Below, piece after piece: positions 18,142 through 27,542 of a DNA stretch of 64,000 nt. Positions within the stretch are counted from its first letter, which is position 1; every line of letters starts with the position of its first letter. The position numbers were made by a program, and so were the translations under genes. The DNA lies in the NCBI GenBank assembly GCA_028694105.1, contig JAQUUC010000002.1, positions 1 to 64,000 of the forward strand, in the 5' to 3' direction. The notes under the pieces were generated by a model. It saw nothing but the letters and a program-made list of their open reading frames with translations, searched no databases and had not been told where the DNA came from. The DNA is from Hespellia sp. (GTDB lineage: Bacteria > Bacillota > Clostridia > Lachnospirales > Lachnospiraceae).

Positions 18142-18176
18142 CAAAAATGCCTCAAGGTTTCTCAATCTCAAGGCAT
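18142..18176 (-). terminator. Intrinsic terminator after the ECF S-component gene
   Basis: On the minus strand ATGCCT and AGGCAT close a stem that contains a CTTGAG repeat, followed by TTTTTG. It ends the ECF gene and separates it from the LytTR regulator downstream. Confidence 0.65.
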
Positions 18177-18195
18177 CTTCTGTTTTATCTTTGTC

Positions 18196-18723
18196 TTATT
18201 GCTTTACCGTACCCAATTTACGGAATTCCGGTATGGCTGACAGTGCCGAGTACAGAAGCAGTGATATCACAAGACCTCCACATCCCTGAATCACATTCGG
18301 AATCACACTCGCAAATGCGCCGGATTTGTAAATCACATATTCAAACAGGAAATATCCGCCCGAAACGAATATAATATCAAATATGCCTCCCGCCACAACG
18401 CCGATATATTTTAAGGTAATCGTGTTGTTTGCGGCAATCTTCTTGTATGCCAATGCAGTACATAATGCAATAAGTCCTTTCACTGCCAATGTAATCGGCG
18501 CATATAACAGATATCCGCCAAATAAATCCGACAGTGCCGATCCAACGCCTGCCGCAAAGAATCCGTATACCGGTCCCAGATAGATGCCGGACAAAATCAC
18601 AAGGGCATCTCCCGGATGAATATATCCACCAGTTCCCGGTGTCGGAATCCGGATGCTCATCGTGGCAACGCAGGTCAATGCTGTAAACAGTGCTGTAATT
18701 GCTAATTTTTTTATGTCTTTCAT
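18196..18723 (-). CDS. ECF transporter S component (vitamin-type substrate binder)
   Basis: A 175-residue membrane protein with about six segments. It has the layout of S components of energy-coupling-factor importers: MKDIKKLAITALFTALT at the start, and GGYIHPGDALVILSGIYLGP, which contains the conserved proline/glycine loop. S components bind a vitamin or precursor and use shared EcfA/A'/T subunits encoded elsewhere. The ATG at 18723 has AGGAGG right before it; an upstream extension to 18840 is not supported. It stands alone. The substrate cannot be told from sequence; pyridoxine-, pantothenate- and hydroxymethylpyrimidine-type carriers are possible. Confidence 0.85.
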   Translation of the reverse strand: MKDIKKLAITALFTALTCVATMSIRIPTPGTGGYIHPGDALVILSGIYLGPVYGFFAAGVGSALSDLFGGYLLYAPITLAVKGLIALCTALAYKKIAANNTITLKYIGVVAGGIFDIIFVSGGYFLFEYVIYKSGAFASVIPNVIQGCGGLVISLLLYSALSAIPEFRKLGTVKQ

Positions 18724-18882
18724 ATAACTCCTCCTCTTGTGTGTCTTTGTACCTCTATGTCTATATGATTCATAATCCTCAATACGTATTATAAGAATAT
18801 AGATAATATACACCACAAGTGGCAGGAATATAATAGCCAATTTCGTTAAATGTGACCAGACCAGTTTTGATTAAATTTTTAT

Positions 18883-20265
18883 CTAGTATGCTGCTTTTAA
18901 AAAGGCTTCATATGCTCTCGTTGCTTCATAGACATCTGCCTTGCTGGCAACTTCCCATGGCGCATGCATATTTAAGACTGCAACACCGCCATCAATGACT
19001 TCCATACCGAACTGCGCCAGGATATATGCGATCGTTCCACCGCCACCTGCATCAATCTTCCCCATTTCTGTCATCTGGAAAGCAACCTTATTGTCATCAA
19101 AAATCTTTCGAAGCTTTGCGATATATTCTGCATTTGCATCATTTGATCCGCTCTTGCCGCGTGCTCCGGTATGTTTTTTGATCACAAGGCCATAGCCCAT
19201 TTTTGAAGAGGATTTCTTATCATATACGTCGGAGTACATCGGGTCATAAGCTGCACCGACATCTGAAGAAATCATTTTTGAGTTCGCCATGCATCTGCGC
19301 ACTTTTAATTCGCTGTAATCCCCGATCAGATTAATAATCTCAGCAACTGTATTTTCGAAGAACTTCGAATGCATTCCGGTCGCACCGACGCTTCCAATCT
19401 CCTCTTTATCAACCAACACGCAGCAGGCGGTTCTCTTTATATCCTTTGCGGCAAGCATTGCCACAAGTGAAGTGTAGGCACATACTCTGTCATCCTGTCC
19501 ATATGCAAGAATCATGCTTCGATCAATTCCACAATCTCTGGCTTTACCCGCCGGTACGATTTCAAGCTCTGCCGACTGAAAATCTTCCTCGTCCATACCG
19601 TACTTATCTTTGATGAGTTTTAAAACACCTGCTTTGACTGCATCTTTCTCCTCACCTTTCAGTGGTTTACTTCCAACAAGAATATCCAGAGCTTCCCCTT
19701 CTACGACTTCCGCTGCTTTCTTATCCATTCGTTTACTTGACAAGTGAATCAATAAATCGGTAACCACGAATACCGGATCCGTCTCTTCCTCACCGATTAT
19801 GATATTCTGAGATGTTCCATCTTTTTTTACAGCCACGCCGTGAATCGCAAGCGGAATCGTCACCCACTGATATTTCTTAATGCCCCCATAATAATGTGTA
19901 TCAAAATAAGCAAGTCCAGTGTCCTCATATACCGGATTCTGTTTTAAATCCATTCTCGGCGAGTCAATATGCGCACCCAAGATATTCATACCATTTTCCA
20001 TCGGTTCTGTGCCAATCTGGAAAAGGATGATTGTCTTGTTCATGCCTACCGCATAGATTTTATCTCCCGCTGCCAATGTCTTACCTGCTTTGCGTATATC
20101 CTCTATGTTCTGATATCCTTCTGCTTTTGCCTGTCTCACTGTCTCTGTCACGCACTCACGCTCGGTTTTTCCTGCATCTAAGAATGCACGGTAACCTGCA
20201 TTTACTTCCTCTAATTCTTTTAGCTGGGTTTCGTCATATACTTCCCATAAATTTTGTTTTTCCAT
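18883..20265 (-). CDS. M18 family zinc aminopeptidase
   Basis: A 460-residue aminopeptidase of the M18 (aspartyl aminopeptidase-like) family, acting in the cytoplasm on N-terminal residues of peptides. The metal and catalytic residues are visible: H in GAHIDSPRMDL, D in GQDDRVCAYTS, the EE pair in VDKEEIGSVGATG, D in SSDVGAAYDP and the final H in VLNMHAPWEVAS. The ATG at 20265 has GGAGG 10 nt before it. Only about 40 nt upstream is the end of a RAYT mobile element; a TATAAT box (20291-20296) remains just outside the element but no clear -35 partner, so its promoter may have been altered. Confidence 0.93.
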   Translation of the reverse strand: MEKQNLWEVYDETQLKELEEVNAGYRAFLDAGKTERECVTETVRQAKAEGYQNIEDIRKAGKTLAAGDKIYAVGMNKTIILFQIGTEPMENGMNILGAHIDSPRMDLKQNPVYEDTGLAYFDTHYYGGIKKYQWVTIPLAIHGVAVKKDGTSQNIIIGEEETDPVFVVTDLLIHLSSKRMDKKAAEVVEGEALDILVGSKPLKGEEKDAVKAGVLKLIKDKYGMDEEDFQSAELEIVPAGKARDCGIDRSMILAYGQDDRVCAYTSLVAMLAAKDIKRTACCVLVDKEEIGSVGATGMHSKFFENTVAEIINLIGDYSELKVRRCMANSKMISSDVGAAYDPMYSDVYDKKSSSKMGYGLVIKKHTGARGKSGSNDANAEYIAKLRKIFDDNKVAFQMTEMGKIDAGGGGTIAYILAQFGMEVIDGGVAVLNMHAPWEVASKADVYEATRAYEAFLKAAY

Positions 20266-20303
20266 GTCTTTTCTACCTCCTGATTTCTCTATTATACCCC
20301 AAG

Positions 20304-20391
20304 TTGGGGACGTAGTATAGTTCAAATTTACTACGTCCTAAATTGAATTTAACCCGTCAAAAAATTGAAATATGCCCGTCAGAAAATGCAT
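20304..20391 (+). repeat. Left inverted end of the RAYT element
   Basis: Starts TTGGGGACGTAGTATA and ends GAAAATGCAT. The inner hairpin arms are 20308-20317 and 20329-20338. It matches the right end in inverse at 80 of 88 positions. With the outside bases, CCCCAAGTTGGGG forms an extra palindrome across the boundary (20297-20309). Confidence 0.85.
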
Positions 20392-20425
20392 ATAAGAGTG
20401 CGTTAAATTGTGTTACATCATTATT

Positions 20426-21190
20426 TCATAAGACCTTTTTCTTTATATCAAGATATATTTTTTGAGATTCTCTTCTTGAAATCTGCAATGTATTCCGAAG
20501 TTTTTCTAAATACTTCTCACGTAAATATTTGTTTTCCAATACTTCTGACAATCTTTCAAACTTATTTTCCTCTTTCATTTCCAACAGAATTTGCGTTGCA
20601 ATATCTAATTCCTGCAAATATAATTCTGGATAAATATCCATAAAAACAAATTGTTGGTTTTTTAAATGAAAACGTTGGAATTCTAATATGTCTGAAAAAT
20701 CACGTTCACACATTTTCAATGCATTCTCATGTATTATTTGTGATTTTTGTTGCAAATATGCTTTTATACTTGAGAATTCGTATTTATCTGCCTGTTCTAC
20801 TATTTTGGATTTCACTGGATTGTTATGAATGTATCGAACACACGACCAAAAATAAGAGATGTTTTCTACGCACTCACTTTTAAATCGACCTTGAAAAACA
20901 TGTCCATTCCGCTTATGTTTGTAGTTATAATATTCTGCGTATTCGGCTAAGACGATAGCCATAAATGATGATAAGATTTGTATTTCCGATTTTATCAGAA
21001 TATGCATATGTGTCGGCATAACGCAATATGCATATATTTCTATTTCTTCATATTTTTCTAATTGTTGTTTCAGAATTTTTAGAAAGTAGCGGTTTTCACG
21101 TTCTTGTTTGAAGATTTTTTCTCGATTTATTCCTCGTGCCATCACATGATAGATAGATGTAGAACTAGTTTTTCTTCCCATATATGCCAT
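20426..21190 (-). CDS. REP-associated tyrosine transposase (Y1/HUH family)
   Basis: A 254-residue Y1_Tnp-domain protein. It has the opening RKTSSTSIYHVMARGINRE, the HUH metal motif in MPTHMHILIKS near residue 60, and YFWSCVRYIHNNPVK, which is typical of RAYT proteins. These nick single-stranded DNA at hairpin ends by a covalent tyrosine link. The ATG at 21190 has GGAGG 8 nt upstream; the frame continues upstream to 21244 into the inverted repeat, but without a ribosome site. It is AT-rich and lysine-rich compared with neighbours, consistent with transfer. It looks intact, so the element may still be active. Confidence 0.9.
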   Translation of the reverse strand: MAYMGRKTSSTSIYHVMARGINREKIFKQERENRYFLKILKQQLEKYEEIEIYAYCVMPTHMHILIKSEIQILSSFMAIVLAEYAEYYNYKHKRNGHVFQGRFKSECVENISYFWSCVRYIHNNPVKSKIVEQADKYEFSSIKAYLQQKSQIIHENALKMCERDFSDILEFQRFHLKNQQFVFMDIYPELYLQELDIATQILLEMKEENKFERLSEVLENKYLREKYLEKLRNTLQISRRESQKIYLDIKKKVL

Positions 21191-21238
21191 TTTGCACCTC
21201 CTTCCATAAATCGAAGTTGCAATTCGAAGCACCCTTAA

Positions 21239-21326
21239 ATGCATTTTCTGACGGACATATTCTAATTTTCTGACGGGTTAAATTCAATTCAGGACGTAGT
21301 ATAATTGAAATATACTACGTCCCCAA
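21239..21326 (-). repeat. Right inverted end of the RAYT element
   Basis: Inverse copy of the left end (80 of 88 positions). It contains the same paired ACGTAGTA arms and two CCGTCA motifs. It begins 13 nt after the glyS stop codon, so its hairpin may also serve as the end of the glyS transcript. Confidence 0.85.
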
Positions 21327-21338
21327 TTCTTTCTTCTT

Positions 21339-22739
21339 TTACCACTCGAATTTCTTCTCGAAGTAAGCTTTCAGATCTTCAATCTTGATTCTTTCCTGCT
21401 CCATGGTATCTCTGTCACGTACAGTCACAGCTCCGTCTTCCTCAGAATCGAAATCATATGTCACACAGAAAGGTGTTCCGATTTCGTCCTGACGGCGATA
21501 TCTCTTACCGATGTTACCGCGGTCATCAAATTCACAGTTATATGTCTTAGCAAGCTCTGCAAAAACTTTCTCCGCACCTTCGTTCAACTTCTTAGACAAT
21601 GGGAGCACACCAATCTTAACAGGTGCAAGTGCCGGATGGAAATGCATTACCGTTCTCATATCCGGTTTTTCTTCTGTTCCGATATTCTCCTCGTCATATG
21701 CACTGCAAAGGAATGCAAGCACCATACGGTCTGCACCGAGTGATGGCTCGATTACGTATGGGATATATTTCTCTTTCTTCTCGTCATCGAAATATGTCAT
21801 ATCCTGTTTGGATACTTCCTGATGCTGTGTGAGGTCGTAGTTCGTTCTGTCTGCGATTCCCCACAACTCCCCCCATCCAAATGGGAATAAGAATTCCACG
21901 TCTGTGGTTGCCTTGCTGTAGAATGATAACTCTTCTGCATCATGGTCTCTGTATCTTACTTCCTCTTCCTTCAGACCAAGGCTGCTCAGCCAGTTGAGAC
22001 AGAAGTTCTTCCAGTAATTGAACCACTCTAAATCTGTGTCCGGCTCACAGAAGAATTCTAATTCCATCTGCTCAAACTCACGGGTACGGAATGTGAAGTT
22101 TCCCGGTGTAATTTCATTTCTAAATGATTTACCGATCTGGCCGATACCGAATGGGATCTTCTTTCTGGATGTACGCTGTACATTTTTGAAATTCACGAAG
22201 ATACCCTGTGCAGTCTCAGGTCTTAAATACACGACGTTCTTTGCATCCTCTGTAACACCTTGGAAAGTCTTGAACATCAGGTTGAACTGACGGATATCTG
22301 TAAAATTATGCTTTCCGCAGGATGGACATGGAACCTGATGTTCATCGATGAATTCCATCATCTTCTCCTGTGACCATGCATCAACGGCTCCGTCTAATTC
22401 GATGTTATGCTCAGCGCAGTAGTCTTCGATGATCTTGTCTGCACGGAATCTCTCATGACAGTCTTTGCAGTCCATAAGCGGATCTGAAAATCCGCCAAGA
22501 TGTCCAGAAGCCACCCATGTCTGCGGGTTCATCAGAATCGCACAGTCAACACCTACGTTATAAGGACTCTCCTGAATAAATTTCTTCCACCACGCCTTCT
22601 TTACGTTGTTCTTAAGTTCCACACCCAGATTACCGTAATCCCATGTATTTGCCAGTCCACCATAAATCTCTGAACCCGGATATACAAATCCACGTGATTT
22701 CGCAAGGGCTACCATTTTATCCATTGTCTTTTCTACCAT
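21339..22739 (-). CDS. glyS: Glycyl-tRNA synthetase, homodimeric type
   Basis: A class II aminoacyl-tRNA synthetase charging tRNA-Gly; 466 residues, normal for the single-chain (alpha2) form. The catalytic core has motif 2 in [21 protein letters not shown] zinc-finger-like insert has CKDCHERF and CPSCGKHNF. The end carries motif 3 ([13 protein letters not shown]) and an anticodon-binding domain. The ATG at 22739 has GAGGA 8 nt upstream; an ATG five codons earlier is less well placed. It has its own promoter at 22815-22843 behind recO. Confidence 0.97.
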   Translation of the reverse strand: MVEKTMDKMVALAKSRGFVYPGSEIYGGLANTWDYGNLGVELKNNVKKAWWKKFIQESPYNVGVDCAILMNPQTWVASGHLGGFSDPLMDCKDCHERFRADKIIEDYCAEHNIELDGAVDAWSQEKMMEFIDEHQVPCPSCGKHNFTDIRQFNLMFKTFQGVTEDAKNVVYLRPETAQGIFVNFKNVQRTSRKKIPFGIGQIGKSFRNEITPGNFTFRTREFEQMELEFFCEPDTDLEWFNYWKNFCLNWLSSLGLKEEEVRYRDHDAEELSFYSKATTDVEFLFPFGWGELWGIADRTNYDLTQHQEVSKQDMTYFDDEKKEKYIPYVIEPSLGADRMVLAFLCSAYDEENIGTEEKPDMRTVMHFHPALAPVKIGVLPLSKKLNEGAEKVFAELAKTYNCEFDDRGNIGKRYRRQDEIGTPFCVTYDFDSEEDGAVTVRDRDTMEQERIKIEDLKAYFEKKFEW

Positions 22740-22814
22740 GATATCATTCCTCACATTTCCATTTTAATTTCGTAATTGTATTCTTTTAACCGAAGTCAAA
22801 AGCTAATCTATAAC

Positions 22815-22843
22815 ATTATACCTTCTAGTGACTGTTTTTTCAA
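22815..22843 (-). promoter_or_regulatory. Sigma-A promoter of glyS
   Basis: On the minus strand TTGAAA (22838-22843) and TATAAT (22815-22820) are 17 nt apart, between the recO stop and glyS. The leader is about 70 nt. No T-box motif was recognised in it. Confidence 0.75.
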
Positions 22844-22872
22844 GCACAGTTCTCTGCGAATTAACACACCTG

Positions 22873-23616
22873 CTAACTCCCCAATAATTCCAGCATCTCC
22901 AGCGAGTTAAATGTCTTATCAATATGCACCGCAAGATAACGTTTCATAATCATTTCCAGCTTCTCCAGCACTGCGTCCTTCACCGTAAATGTATACAGCT
23001 TTTCCACCGCACTGGATTCTATGTACTGCAAGGTATACAGCGTTGAATTGTCGATTGCAATTCCGTCAATAACATTTCCACGGCAGTCACTGCACACCAG
23101 CCCGCCCGCCGCCGGTGAAAATACGACCGGACGCTCTTTGTCTCCGCAGCTGACGCACTCGAACACCTGTGGGCCTTCTCCATTGATACAGATGATCTTC
23201 AGCTCGTAAATACAACGGATCAGCCGATTCGGGATATGTGGGTTTACCAGCGCCCGCATCGTCTGATAAAGAAGTTTTAACACCTGCTTCTCATCATTGA
23301 ATTCTTTCGTATAATAATTGGCAAGCTCCAGAAAATAGAACCCGTAGTAAGCACCGACCACATCCGAGCGCAGCTCCGCAAAATAATTGGAAATGTTCGC
23401 TGACTGGATGGTATAGGATGTCCGCCCCTCATACATTGTAAACTCGCCAAAGGAGAATGGGTTCACTGCCCCCACGAGCTGACTGTTCGGTCTGCGCGCC
23501 CCCTTTGCAAATGCCGAGAGCTTTCCATGCTCTTTTGTCAGAATAACGACACGCTTATCATATTCTCCTATCGGTGTGGAAGACAAAATCATTCCCGTTA
23601 CTACAATCTGATTCAC
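22873..23616 (-). CDS. recO: DNA repair protein RecO
   Basis: Works with RecR and RecF in loading RecA at gaps. The protein is 247 residues. The N-terminal OB fold starts VVTGMILSSTPIGEYDKRVVILTKEHGK. The zinc site is CVSCGDKERP...CSDC, and a helical C-terminus follows. It uses a GTG start overlapping the era stop (GTGA), so it is translationally coupled to era, a common arrangement in this group. Confidence 0.96.
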   Translation of the reverse strand: MNQIVVTGMILSSTPIGEYDKRVVILTKEHGKLSAFAKGARRPNSQLVGAVNPFSFGEFTMYEGRTSYTIQSANISNYFAELRSDVVGAYYGFYFLELANYYTKEFNDEKQVLKLLYQTMRALVNPHIPNRLIRCIYELKIICINGEGPQVFECVSCGDKERPVVFSPAAGGLVCSDCRGNVIDGIAIDNSTLYTLQYIESSAVEKLYTFTVKDAVLEKLEMIMKRYLAVHIDKTFNSLEMLELLGS

Positions 23617-24518
23617 GATTCATTCTTCTCCGTATATCCGAAATTCTTCATCTGGAAATCACTGTCCCGCCAGTTTTTCTGCACCTTCACCCAAAGCTTC
23701 AGATTTACCTTCTTTTCCAGCATGTGTTCCAATTCATATCGGGCAGTACTGCCGATTTTCTTCAGCATTGCCCCCTGCTTTCCAATGATAATTCCCTTGT
23801 GGGATTCTCTCTCGCACACGATCGTTGCTTCGATATCCACCAGTTTGCGCTTATATTTCATCGCCTCCACCGCCACGGCAATTCCGTGTGGAATCTCTTC
23901 ACTCAGAGAATGCAGTGCTTTTTCGCGGATAATCTCCGCAACGATCTGACGTTCCGGCTGGTCCGTGATGGTATCCTCATCATAGAACTGCGGCCCGTAA
24001 GGAAGATATTTCATGATGACCTTAATCAGTTCCTCTGTATTTTCACCGCTTCTGGCTGAGAGCGGAACGATTTCCGCAAAATTACCGCACGCCTTCTGAT
24101 AAGCAGCGATACATGGCAGAATCTCTTCTTTTTTGACCATGTCGATCTTGTTGATGACAATGACCACCGGAGTCTTTGACTTTTCGAGCTGCTCAATGAT
24201 ATGCTTCTCGCCCGCACCGATAAATGTAGACGGCTCCACCAGCCAGAGCACGACATCCACCTCGTTCAGCGTTCTCTCTGCCACATTTACCATGTATTCA
24301 CCGAGCTTATTCTTCGCCTTATGAATTCCCGGTGTGTCAACGAAGATGATCTGTCCCTCCTCCGTGGTCAGTACCGTCTGAATCTTGTTTCTGGTTGTCT
24401 GTGGTTTGTTCGATGTAATCGCGATCTTCTGTCCGATCAGCTGATTCATCAACGTTGACTTTCCCACATTTGGTCTGCCGATCAAAGTTACAAATCCTGA
24501 TTTAAAATTATCCTGCAT
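23613..24518 (-). CDS. era: GTPase Era
   Basis: Essential GTPase of 16S rRNA maturation and 30S assembly; 301 residues. G motifs are visible: GRPNVGKST (G1), TTRNKIQ (G2 region), DTPGI (G3) and VINKIDM (G4). The C-terminal KH domain has GIIIGKQGAMLKKIG. A clear AAGGAG precedes the ATG. It begins 39 nt after the M16C peptidase stop and is followed without a gap by recO. Confidence 0.98.
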   Translation of the reverse strand: MQDNFKSGFVTLIGRPNVGKSTLMNQLIGQKIAITSNKPQTTRNKIQTVLTTEEGQIIFVDTPGIHKAKNKLGEYMVNVAERTLNEVDVVLWLVEPSTFIGAGEKHIIEQLEKSKTPVVIVINKIDMVKKEEILPCIAAYQKACGNFAEIVPLSARSGENTEELIKVIMKYLPYGPQFYDEDTITDQPERQIVAEIIREKALHSLSEEIPHGIAVAVEAMKYKRKLVDIEATIVCERESHKGIIIGKQGAMLKKIGSTARYELEHMLEKKVNLKLWVKVQKNWRDSDFQMKNFGYTEKNES

Positions 24519-24557
24519 GTATTCTCCTTTTCATTGTTCCTCTTAACTAGTTTCTCC

Positions 24558-27485
24558 CTAACTGAGCGTCTTTACTTCCATGAACAGCTCCTTACTTTCT
24601 TCCACTTTTTCTTCACTGCCGATAACACAGAGCTGATCTGCTTTCAACACAGCCTCCACAACTTCCGCAAGATTTCTGATATCCTCCTGCGTTGCGTCCA
24701 ACACCTCATTTCGCTCCTGCAGTATCATCTCATCCGAAACATGATTCATATAGAGGTTCATTGCGCGGTCACCCTTTGCTGACGGTGTCATTGGCCGGTC
24801 CATATTACTGATGGTTCCAATGATGAATTTTGTCATATCACGCTCGTCCACCGTAAATGTTTTTAAGTAGTCCACGACTCCTTCATACACCTTCATCGTA
24901 CGCTCCAGATTCGGATCGCGATAAGACACAAAATAGCCATCTCCAATCCGGTTAAAGCTGCTCATGCATCCGTAGGCTCCGCCCTGCACACGGATATTCT
25001 GCCAGAGATATTCATAGCTCATGATCACCTTCAGAATCTGCAGTGCCCCGTGATATTTCGCTCCGCCATCAATAAAGTTACCGACTCTCGCAACATACTG
25101 CACTTCTGAGGAAGTCTTAAAGCCTTCGTTCTTCTTTTCACAGTGAATTACACAGGAATCCATCGATGTAACTTCTCCTTTTTCAAGCAGCAGAGAAACT
25201 TTTTTGATTCCTTGTACACAAATATCTAGTCCATTCTGTGCTGCGGTGTAGCTAACCATCATATTATCTGCACGGAATAACCGCTTTGCAAGTGACTGTA
25301 GTTTTGCAGTCAGGTCCGTTTTTTCCGACTCAAAATTATCATCAATCCGTTTGATCACTTCATATACACCAATTCCGTCGGTATCATCCTTGAACTTCGA
25401 CATCGGTGATGCGTAGGACAGTGCGCGGAGTGCCGCTGTCGTATGTCCCGCAGATAAGAATCTCATCTGCAGTCTCGACTTTGTCATATCCAGAATCTCT
25501 TTCAGCCGTTTGTCATCCTTCAGCTTTGATTCCATCAAAATCTCTCTCATCATGTCAAACACAACCGGAAGCTTTTCATATAAAGCCTTGCCCTTAATTT
25601 CAAATGTAGTCTTGAACTCTTTTTCTTTTACCTTTTTCACATTTGGATACAGCTCTAACGAAGTTCCGATTCCACCGGTATGCACATTGATTTCATTGAA
25701 GAGCTCTCCATATTCAAAATGAGTCGTATCGATAATGCCAAGCACAGACTGCAAAATGCTGACATACGGAATCATTTCCTCGGAAATGCCGGACAAGTCA
25801 AACATCAGGTCCAGGTATCCAATTCCATTCGTCTCCTCATTATGAAAAATCAGTGGAATCCCTTCCACATCCATCACTTCATTGCTGTACGGTGCGATTT
25901 CTCTGGAAATATCGCTTCTCTTCAGGACCGGAATCTTCTCCAGATCTTCTTTGCTGTCCTCGGATTCCTGATATTCCTTCAGATGCGCTGTATCCTCTAC
26001 TAGTTCGTGGATTTCCTGTGCAGAAAGTCCTGCCTTGAAATCTGCCAGCTTTTTTTTCAGTTCTTCATCCATCTTCGCAGTTCTTCCACGCTCCGGCTTC
26101 ACAACCACAATGGATGCATGTGTATTATCGAGCAAATATTTCTGAATCAGATTTTCAAAATAGTCTGTCGCAATCTGCTCTTTTAAAAATTCAAAGGTTG
26201 GAATTGCCTGCATGTGAATAAATGGCTTTGCCTCGTCATACAGCCAGCTGTCAAACATCTGCAGCCCGTACATCAGCCCCTTTGGATAATTTCCGAAATC
26301 AGCCTCGCGGAAACGGAACTCGTTATAATTGATTCCGGCTTCCAAAGCCTTTTTGTTCATACCGTTCTTTGCAATATCACGCAGCGTATCTTCAATGACT
26401 TTGATAAACACTGCTTTCTGCTCCACATTTGCGCCCTTGGCAATGACAGAGAAAATCGGCTGAAGGATTCCATTGTCGTAAGATCCCATGATATCTTTCC
26501 CGATTCCCGCATCTGTAAGCGCCTTCTTCAGCGGTGCCCCCGGCGCGGATAAAAGTGCATAGTCCAGAATTTCAAACGCTAAATATAACTTCTCATCTAA
26601 ACTGGTTCCAATCACTTTATTATAAGAAAGATAGGTGTTATCTTCCTCCGCTTCCTCATTGGTAATGGAGTACGTCTGTTCCAGTTCGAAGGTCCGTTTA
26701 AACGGCTGCTGTTTTTCAATCTCAGATTCCACGCAAATCTGCTCAAACTTACTTAGATATTCCTTATCCAGCCAGTTTAACTTCTCTTCCATATCCATAT
26801 CGCCGTACAGATAAATATAACTATTCGATGGATGATAATATTTCCCATGAAATGCAAGGAACTGCTCATAAGTCAGATCCGGAATATTCTTCGGATCGCC
26901 GCCCGACTCATTTGCATATGTCGTATCCGGGAACAGCGAATTTAAGATCACACGGTCCAGCACACCCTCCGGCGAAGAGAACGCGCCCTTCATCTCATTG
27001 TATACAACGCCGTTATACTCCAGATCCGCATCCTCATTCTCCAGTTTATAGCTCCAGCCCTCCTGACGGAAAATCTCTTCCTGCTGATAAATATTCGGAT
27101 AAAACACAGCATCCATGTAAATGTGCATCAGATTCTGGAAATCCTTCTCATTACAGCTTGCCACCGGATAAACAGTCTTGTCCGGATATGTCATCGCATT
27201 TAAAAATGTATTCAGCGACCCCTTTACCAGCTCCACAAAGGGATCCTTGACCGGAAAGTTCTTTGAGCCGCAGAGCACCGAATGCTCGAGAATATGCGCC
27301 ACACCGGTACTGTCCGCCGCCGGCGTGCGAAATCCAATCGTAAACACCTTGTTTTCATCATCATTTTCCATCAGCAGCATACGCGCGCCGCTTTTTTTAT
27401 GTCGCAGCAGATAACCTTTCGAGCCCAGATCATCCAGATTCTTCTGCTGTAATAATTCATATGCCGTTAAATTCCCCAAGTTCAT
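24558..27485 (-). CDS. M16C family zinc metallopeptidase (insulinase superfamily)
   Basis: A 975-residue peptidase resembling presequence protease PreP and yeast Cym1, which degrade short peptides in a closed chamber. The inverted zinc motif is HILEHSVLCG near residue 63, with the downstream glutamate region NEMKGAFSSPE. The long C-terminal half is the usual second M16 pair, with RVQGGAYGC, the arginine/tyrosine substrate loop. No signal peptide, so it acts in the cytoplasm. The ATG has GAGGA 9 nt upstream. Era follows by 39 nt. Length and domains are complete. Confidence 0.93.
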   Translation of the reverse strand: MNLGNLTAYELLQQKNLDDLGSKGYLLRHKKSGARMLLMENDDENKVFTIGFRTPAADSTGVAHILEHSVLCGSKNFPVKDPFVELVKGSLNTFLNAMTYPDKTVYPVASCNEKDFQNLMHIYMDAVFYPNIYQQEEIFRQEGWSYKLENEDADLEYNGVVYNEMKGAFSSPEGVLDRVILNSLFPDTTYANESGGDPKNIPDLTYEQFLAFHGKYYHPSNSYIYLYGDMDMEEKLNWLDKEYLSKFEQICVESEIEKQQPFKRTFELEQTYSITNEEAEEDNTYLSYNKVIGTSLDEKLYLAFEILDYALLSAPGAPLKKALTDAGIGKDIMGSYDNGILQPIFSVIAKGANVEQKAVFIKVIEDTLRDIAKNGMNKKALEAGINYNEFRFREADFGNYPKGLMYGLQMFDSWLYDEAKPFIHMQAIPTFEFLKEQIATDYFENLIQKYLLDNTHASIVVVKPERGRTAKMDEELKKKLADFKAGLSAQEIHELVEDTAHLKEYQESEDSKEDLEKIPVLKRSDISREIAPYSNEVMDVEGIPLIFHNEETNGIGYLDLMFDLSGISEEMIPYVSILQSVLGIIDTTHFEYGELFNEINVHTGGIGTSLELYPNVKKVKEKEFKTTFEIKGKALYEKLPVVFDMMREILMESKLKDDKRLKEILDMTKSRLQMRFLSAGHTTAALRALSYASPMSKFKDDTDGIGVYEVIKRIDDNFESEKTDLTAKLQSLAKRLFRADNMMVSYTAAQNGLDICVQGIKKVSLLLEKGEVTSMDSCVIHCEKKNEGFKTSSEVQYVARVGNFIDGGAKYHGALQILKVIMSYEYLWQNIRVQGGAYGCMSSFNRIGDGYFVSYRDPNLERTMKVYEGVVDYLKTFTVDERDMTKFIIGTISNMDRPMTPSAKGDRAMNLYMNHVSDEMILQERNEVLDATQEDIRNLAEVVEAVLKADQLCVIGSEEKVEESKELFMEVKTLS

Positions 27486-27542
27486 CTTCTAAAATCCTCG
27501 TTTCTTTTTCCATTTTTCCACTTATTAGTATGCCCTTTTTTT

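Larger units (their letters stand above)
20304..21326. mobile_element. RAYT-type mobile element with 88-bp inverted ends
   Basis: A 1023-bp unit inserted between glyS and the M18 aminopeptidase gene. Its ends are 88-bp inverted repeats with 80 identical positions. Each end contains a hairpin (GGACGTAGTA opposite TACTACGTCC) and two CCGTCA-AAAAT motifs. Inside is one gene, a Y1/HUH transposase of the REP-associated type. No target duplication was found at the edges. The palindromic ends and the single HUH gene suggest single-strand transposition of the IS200/REP kind rather than a DDE insertion sequence. Confidence 0.82.

Noticed and set aside
18724..18882. Vitamin riboswitch before the ECF S-component gene
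   Set aside because: No conserved THI, FMN, cobalamin or other riboswitch core could be recognised in the roughly 160-nt leader; only a TATAAT-like box and a repeated CTGGT were seen.
20304..21326. Classical IS200/IS605 or DDE insertion sequence
   Set aside because: The transposase has RAYT-type motifs and length (254 residues), and the long inverted ends with internal hairpins fit neither short IS200 ends nor DDE terminal repeats with target duplications.
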